In this document: one piece after another, positions 58,137-64,000 of the stretch
Layout: every line of letters starts with the position of its first letter
How positions within the stretch are numbered: position 1 is the first letter of the stretch
Assembly: GCA_028554645.1 (NCBI GenBank)
Contig: JAQOOI010000051.1
Coordinates: forward strand, 124,001 to 188,000
Source of the DNA: Omphalotus guepiniiformis
Lineage: Eukaryota > Basidiomycota > Agaricomycetes > Agaricales > Omphalotaceae
Length of the DNA stretch: 64,000 nucleotides
Reading direction: 5' to 3'
Notes under the pieces: generated by a model
Seen by the model: only the letters and a program-made list of their open reading frames with translations
Told to the model about the DNA's origin: nothing
The model's database searches: none
Translations under genes and position numbers: made by a program

Positions 58137-58808
58137 GGTCCACCAGGTCCCTTGTCCTCCGATCCTTCAGGCAACATCGGCAGCCTATGCAATCATTTTT
58201 CATTCAAAATACAGTACTAATCTTCCCTTAAGCCTCACGACTGATCTTTTGACAGTTTTTTGGCAGTTGGGACAATACATTGTTGCTTTGTCGTTGCTTC
58301 AAACCTTGACTTGCTTTCCACCCGAGCTCGAGCCGAGTATAGACTCGCACTGTAGTCAAGCTCCGGGCCGGCGAGCGGTCTGAGAAATCTAGCAACTCGG
58401 ACGTGCATTTCCAACTCGAACTGCAACGAAAGGTCGCCGGCGTTATTGGAATTCGCAAATGACTTACCCGCGAGTCACGCATAGAAAGGACAACACACAC
58501 CATTTCGGGTACTGACCCTGTTTACCTCCACCTAACTTCCAGCAATTCTCGACAATTAGGGTTCGAACACACGCAGATGAAAGGCGCCATCAACAGGGGA
58601 GTACCTCAGCGGCTCGGAGTTCAAATCGTACCTGCGAGGGAATGGCAAAGTTTACTCAAGAGTAGTGTTAAAAAATTGTCTAAAACTGATAAAGTCAATA
58701 TATTAGTTCCTCCCCCCCTACCCGTTCACCCACACGACTCCGTAGGAGAACAGAATACTTACCATGGCGAGGTTTCATGTCGAAGGTCTGACTGATCATT
58801 CTCATTTG
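58137..58808. other. Intergenic between TET/JBP gene and the 3.0-kb module
   Basis: No gene seen. Contains a CTCGAGCCGAGTATAGACTCG motif near 58327 and a stretch (AACTGCAACGAAAGGTCGCC) shared with 16927-16945, so it is partly repeat-derived. Confidence 0.35.
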
Positions 58809-59059
58809 TGGTGCAATTGTCCCATTTGTCCCAGTGTTCCTGAGCACCGGTGAATTTACGTTCTTCGCAGCAACCTCCTTGATGTTGAAAAGGAGGGTAA
58901 ATGGTAAATTTGCGAGAAGGCTGAGTTTGCCAGTCGTCAGCCACCATTTTGTTCAACAGGTGATTCCACGCAAAACGTTCCCCGCGGCCGGGTGCGAAAT
59001 AAGTTGTTGAATCTTGATAGACTAAAATGTCTAGTCTGTACATACAGTGCTAGTTATGA

Positions 59060-60345
59060 CTACGCCGATCCAAGAGTCAACCTAATTGTTTCCTCCTCTT
59101 TTGCGCGCGCACGGACTCTCGAGTCTTTCAACCTTTGTAATCCCATTGCGATGCTCTTCATATGGACTTCAGCCGACATGAACTCCCCCAACTGGGCTTC
59201 TACAAACCTCTCCCTCAAGTCCTCCACATCATCGCTGAGGGCCCTTAAGGTCTGCAGTGCCAGCACAACACGTGCCAAAGCCTCTTTGCGATACTCTCCT
59301 AACCCCTTGAGCAGTGCGAGATGGTCTTCAAAACCCTTCAGCTTGCGCCTATTCCCGCCCAGCATAGTCCAAAGTTCAGACAGAATCTCCGATCTAGCAG
59401 CAGAGACACTTGAACCTTCGCGGCAGAAGAGTTCATGTAATAGGGACAACTGCTCTTCCAGTTTTTCGGTTCTTGCTAGTTGTCCCTCGGCTTCCAAAAT
59501 GAGGCGCTGAGTGATTGCGGAGAGAAACTCCACAGCTTCTACGAACTGCGTCTTAACGATCTGGTCGGTCGACTGCTTGGGGCGGGCTGATATCAAGGTA
59601 TAGCGGCTTTGGGGGCTCGGAGCTGCTTCAATGGAATGTAAAGCAAAATCGTGATATGCGATTATTCTGCAATTTCAATATCATGAGTATTAAATCCAGG
59701 AATTGCTTGCTAAAGCCACATACTTATCCACTGCACCTTCTACTTTCGAACCTAGCTTCTGCAAGCCGCGTCCAGTTGCACGCGCCTCCTTGACAAAGTC
59801 AGTCAGGGCTCCAACTGCAGAAATGTGTAAGCAGCGTGTCTAATGCAAGAACAGAACTGCAAACCGATATGATCCTTGCTAGTTAGTTGGCTCAACCGAA
59901 CAAGAGTGATGAGGTCTGAAGTTGCCATCTCAGCCCTCTTTATGTCCCAGGCTAACCTGGAACCACCAGTGAACGTGTTTAAAAGTTGGTCGAAAGTCGT
60001 GGACTGAGCATCCATAAGTTTTGGATAGTCGGCCCATTGCACAGACCTTTCGGTGGTGCTGCAGCTTACGGCAAAGGCTGGTTCATGGCAAAGGCTGGTT
60101 CTGCTTATGACCGGTAGAGTACACAGCGGTGCTAAGGCAGAACCAAAAGTGGCAGAAACTCTTCCCATGAAGAAAGGAAACAGCCATATCTCGATAGCGA
60201 GAAACGCTACCATCATTGACAGAGGTGCGCGGAGATAGCCCGCGCCCTCCTTGAAGACATCGCAGATGAAAGACCAAGTAGCGGAGAGAACCCGTCCGCA
60301 CACGGTCTGCTGGACTTGTTCGCGATCATTCAGAGGGGCAGGCAT
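59060..60345 (-). CDS. Conserved agaricomycete membrane protein of unknown function, copy 2
   Basis: Same three-exon structure as 6636-7921, shifted by 52424 bp; both long exons translate to identical residues (392 aa). The few DNA differences in the coding part are silent, for example ACACGT for ACGCGT near 59269. Intact, with preserved splice sites. Confidence 0.8.
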
Positions 60346-61107
60346 TTTATCTGCGAGAAGTAGTATGGACGTTAAAGTTGGAGGTTGTTTGTGAAGCGCT
60401 TGCTTTCGCGGGGAGACAATCTAGGGGAGGAATCTTCCTCTATTTATTCATTTTGCTTGGCCGACACTTCAGCATTGCGCCGCTATAGGATAGAAAAGGC
60501 TCTTTGTTCCCAGATAAGGTGGTTTGCCAATGAATGGAAGTAAGCACAATGGGCAGAAAGCTCCACGCCTGATGGCCAAGCGAAGACAACGAAGCCAATG
60601 GGGAGAATATGTCCTCTTTGCTTCAGATTTTCAGGGAGGTTCTGCTTGAACAACGAGGTTCCCATTTTTCCGATGCGAATTGCAACGAGTGATTTTCATC
60701 ATTTAAAGGAAGAAAGGGCGGGGACAAAGGAAAAAAAGGGCCGAGTGCGGGAGGTTGAACCCACAGTTGCACACGGCCCGCCGACCCGCTCTACCCGATG
60801 GCCAAGAAGACCTTCGGTATGGATTGGAAAAGAGTTTAGTTGACGGGACAGTAAACGGAAGTGAGGCAGGAAGCACACAAAGTGGCCACAAGCAGGGCCA
60901 GGGAGCACGATTACTGCAAGATCTGAGATCATCCAGAGTGGGACGTGGGCTATGAGCACGGAATATTAAAAACCATGAACTCATCCCAATCAGCAAAGAA
61001 TATGAACATCCTGCCGTGAAAAGGACAACAGCAGGAAGAGCCTTCGCACTCCCCAAGACGAAATGCACGATCTATGGGGACGAAGGATAGAGCGCTAATT
61101 GGTAGAG

Positions 61108-61652
61108 ATAGAGTCGAACAGGAAGAGGAAGAGAGTGTCATTCTGAAGAATAGCGGCTGTGGGGCTCGAACCTGGTGGAATAGAACGCGAAGCGGGTTTT
61201 TCTGCAAATTCAAAGTCATGAGACTCAAGTCCACCAAATGAATGCTACTGCCACGTACCACTGAGCCTTCTACTTCCTTACAAGCCACGTTCATGGCCTC
61301 CATGACAGAGTGGGTCCGCGCTCCAGCTACAGAAATGCGTGAGCAGCGTGTCTAATGTAAGAATAGGACTGCGCACCGATTCAATCCTCGCAAGATTGAT
61401 GAGGTCCGAAGTTTTGCCCTCTTTTAGGCCGCCTTAAACCACCGTAAACGGAAGTAAGAGTTGTTTAAGACTCGTCGACGGAATATCCATACGTTTGGAT
61501 GTGTAGATCCAGCGTGGGGTGGGATGGCAAAAGGTGCGCATGACCGGTAGAGCACGCAGTGGTGCTAAGGCAGATGCAAAAGCAGCTAGAGACCGAAGAC
61601 GCGCACAACCCGCCGTCCGACCCGCGCCCGTGTTTGGAAGCAGCGGGTCCAA
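61108..61652 (-). pseudogene. Degenerate fragment of the membrane-protein family, module copy 2
   Basis: Equivalent to 8700-9226, with ALAPLRALPVMRTFCHP and the same frame breaks. Confidence 0.5.
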
Positions 61653-61818
61653 AGCCTTGTCAATCTATGCGCACTCTTCCACCTACAACAATCGAACACC
61701 TCGAGGTTTCAACTCGAGTTCGCGAGCCCATCAAGTCACACCAGCATGTCCGCCTGTCGCGAGCCCAACGCCTCGAGGTATAGACTCAGGTTTGGGTTCG
61801 TTTTTACTGATCCTTGGG

Positions 61819-62374
61819 GCAATAAGAGGCAATAAGGCGCTGACGCCAGCTCTGAGGCAGGGTGAGTTCGGCAAACTTCGCATGATTGAGCTGCTGCTTG
61901 TCCGAAAGCATCAGATAACCCGAGTGCAGTATCTTTGTTCATAGCCATGCTGCCACAACAAGAAGAGTATGTACATTATGTAATATTTGCTACGTATCTA
62001 CTTTTGTCTTACCACCATCACCCTTGTACTTCAAATCTTACCGGTTTGGCTTGCTACGTTGTGCCTTTTAGGCTGAGTGATAGGTAAGAAATATTCAGAG
62101 CCCTTACACCAGGTCTCAACCGTTCGAAACGCATCTTTCTTTCGGAGTTGTGGCCTCTGTCGTGGTATACTTTACGTCAGATTCGCGGGCATCAATCCTT
62201 CCAGATCTCACGGCGCTTAGGGCTCTCTTTGTGCTCAGTGCTGCAACTCTTTGTGCTATAACAAAGAGTGTGCTATAACAAAGAGTTATCATCAGAGTAT
62301 AAAATGCCTGAATTCCAGGTCTCCGCTTCCTCCTCATCTTTTAGTCAAATCCCACCGCCACTACTGACTCTGCA
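61819..62374. other. Intergenic, nothing recognised
   Basis: Contains a direct repeat GTGCTATAACAAAGAGT (62251-62267 and 62268-62286). Serves as upstream region of the RING gene. Confidence 0.35.
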
Positions 62375-63284
62375 ATGCAACCGACACCCCTTCTCGACTC
62401 TATCGATGGTGTACCCACCGCTGTCCATACATGCGCCCCCGGCCCCCTCGAAGCGGCAGAAACTCCTGCCGTCTTGCAACGTGTTGCGGTAAGGAGCGTT
62501 CTTGTCAACTCGTGTGCATTGCTTACCCTCATGTCCAGACCCAGGCTTTGTTCCGACTTAGAAATTTCCTACTGCTAGTTTTGTTGCTGTTTATTCAAAT
62601 TGCTTCAGGAGCTGAAAAATATATCAGGAATTTCACTGATGAAGTACGCATCTATTCTTTTCCTTTGAAAGCTACTCGATATGACCTCCTATCTTGTAGG
62701 CATCGAATAAGTTGATCAATCAGCATGAAAACACAATCACCCACCGCGACAAAGAAATCTCTGATCTCAATGAACAGATAGAGACGCAGTCTCGGGAGAT
62801 TTCTCAACTCAAGGCATCACATCAACGAAAGACAGCACTTATGTCAGAGGAGGTCAAGTTACGGGAACGAGTTCGTATGAATGAATTATGGCCACTCTTT
62901 TAAACGCTTAAAGTTTGTTTTCGACAGATTATTCAATCTTATAGCAAGTGTGATATCTGCCAAAAAGTACTGTTGGATCCGGCCTTGTAAGTGCTATATC
63001 AGCGCTGGACCATAATTTGCATTTTTTCTAAATCTTTGGTAGCTTTCCTTGTGGGCATGCGACCTTGTAAGTGCTATATCAGCGCTGGACCGATAATTTG
63101 CAATCTTCAAATCTTTTGTAGCTTTCCTTGTGGGCATGCCTATTGTAGCCGTTGTGTACACAGGGGCTTCGCGGCGGCAACAGATGCTGGAATGCGGGCC
63201 CGCTGTCCTGCTTGCGGCGATAACACGGAACCTCAGGAAATACGCTTTCTGGTATTCAACCAAGACTTCTGCGGAGGAAGCTGA
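62375..63284 (+). CDS. RING-finger coiled-coil protein with duplicated exon junction
   Basis: Exons begin MQPTPLLDSIDGVPTAVHTC (62375-62488), continue at 62539 (TQALFRLRNFLLL...), then NKLINQHENTITHRDKEISD plus LNEQIETQSREISQLKASHQ, a coiled coil, and SYSKCDICQKVLLDPA, FFPCGHAYCSRCVHRGF, RARCPACGDNTEPQEI. Together these give C-X2-C..C-X-H-X2-C-X2-C..C-X2-C, a C3HC4 RING, suggesting ubiquitin-ligase activity. The intron before FPCGHA and the exon start are tandemly duplicated (see 62985-63140). The end at 63284 is in frame (QDFCGGS). Details of the second exon and the first Met are uncertain; LLLVLLLFIQIA may be coding or a short intron. Confidence 0.6.
62985..63140 (+). repeat. 80-bp tandem duplication of an intron plus exon start
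   Basis: CCTTGTAAGTGCTATATCAG through TAGCTTTCCTTGTGGGCATG occurs twice (62983 and 63063). Each unit has a donor (62987, 63067) and an acceptor (after 63042, after 63121), leaving a possible 24-nt exon at 63043-63066. Confidence 0.9.
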
Positions 63285-64000
63285 AAAGTTAGGCAATAGA
63301 CTTGCCTTTTTCCTTCTCGTACGTCCCTACGTTGCTCGCTAGACTGACATGGTTCTCATGGTTGTATAACACGCAGAGCCAATGATGTAGGACCGACCTT
63401 CCGCATCAGTAACACGGCGCGATGCAGTGACCAATAGCTGTGGTTTTGTAGGCGGTAATTGTATTTCAAAACCAATGCTATGCGTGGATCGACAATGTTA
63501 TAGAATATGCCTTTTCTCTTGTTTACATGTAAAATGAATGAGTTCTACGGTGTAAAAGTTTCTAAAAATGGTCGAAAACGCAAGCCTGCAGATTCAGCAA
63601 AGACTGTGTTCTTGTTTTCACCCTTCATCCAAGGATGAAGCTGAAGTGCCAGAATAATGAAATGTTTTGGTCAGAATTGTGTTCTTTTTATCAGATTTAG
63701 ATTGTACATAATTGCAAAATATTTAAGAAACCCATGAATTACGACAGTGAGCTATTGCTACTACTGCATCGATGAACTGTGAGCACGGGGGAAAAGATGA
63801 GCAGAAAGCGTAAGAGGTGGTGACGGCATGTATGTGAAGCTATTGGGTTCCCTTTCAGACTCTGGACGGAGCGATGGTGGGGAAGGTCATTGTATACACT
63901 CGCCCGTTGAAAATGGCTGCGGATGGCGTGGATTGAATTTCAGGCATCTGCGTGGACCTGGCCAATTTTGAATTTTTGCGAGCAGCCTTGAGCGCATTGG
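63285..64000. other. Right-end stretch, no gene recognised
   Basis: AT-rich with short ORFs. TTCACCCTTCATCC..GGATGAAGCTGAA near 63616-63643 is a small hairpin and could be part of a 3' end. Confidence 0.3.

Larger units (their letters stand above)
58809..61818. repeat. 3.0-kb direct repeat module, copy 2
   Basis: See 6385-9392; same orientation, offset about 52.4 kb. The copies differ by a handful of substitutions, for example G to A near 59270 and 59644, and by GATGGCAACG against GATGGCCAAGCG near 60582. Confidence 0.9.

Noticed and set aside
58556..58640. Two T-loop-like motifs (GGGTTCGAACA and GAGTTCAAATC)
   Set aside because: No matching A box or acceptor pairing was found.

Overview
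The window is most consistent with a chromosome segment of a mushroom-forming basidiomycete (Agaricomycetes). Protein-coding genes are split by many short introns of about 45-65 bp with GT..AG ends, and the recognisable families are typical of that group: a KDZ-type transposase, a TET/JBP-like 2-oxoglutarate dioxygenase, a DUF6534-like seven-helix protein, an HMG-box factor, a chromodomain protein, two RING proteins and T5orf172-domain proteins. No rRNA, convincing tRNA, CRISPR or bacterial feature was seen. Splice models below were joined by eye from frame continuity and splice sites.

Layout. 1-1312 is a decayed KDZ transposase. 2.5-6.3 kb has a 57-bp tandem repeat, a small T5orf172 gene and a broken protein O-mannosyltransferase. 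6385-9392 is a 3.0-kb module with an intact 392-aa membrane-protein gene; an almost identical direct copy lies at 58809-61818. 9-18.7 kb is a mosaic of repeat copies carrying fragments of the same membrane-protein family; pieces recur at 33757-35919 and 40432-41800. 12.1-13.2 kb has a Ser/Pro-rich gene, and 19.8-20.5 kb a chromodomain gene.

22091-27000 and 47592-52114 are the arms of a large inverted duplication. Each arm holds a T5orf172 gene, a decayed importin-7/8-like fragment, part of an unidentified gene, a decayed alpha/beta-hydrolase and the 5' part of a double-stranded-beta-helix (DSBH) gene that is complete only at the right arm. Between the arms lie an HMG-box gene, a C3HC4 RING gene, a small coiled-coil gene, a small membrane protein, a DUF6534-like gene and a short retroposon with poly(A) tail and target-site duplication.

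51.5-58.0 kb is the most coherent functional block: the DSBH gene, a convergent ~935-aa protein of unknown function, and, divergent from that, an intact TET/JBP-like dioxygenase (candidate 5-methylcytosine oxidase). TET/JBP genes of basidiomycetes are known to be associated with KDZ transposons, and a KDZ relic is present at the far left. The right end carries a second RING gene whose RING-encoding exon junction has been tandemly duplicated.
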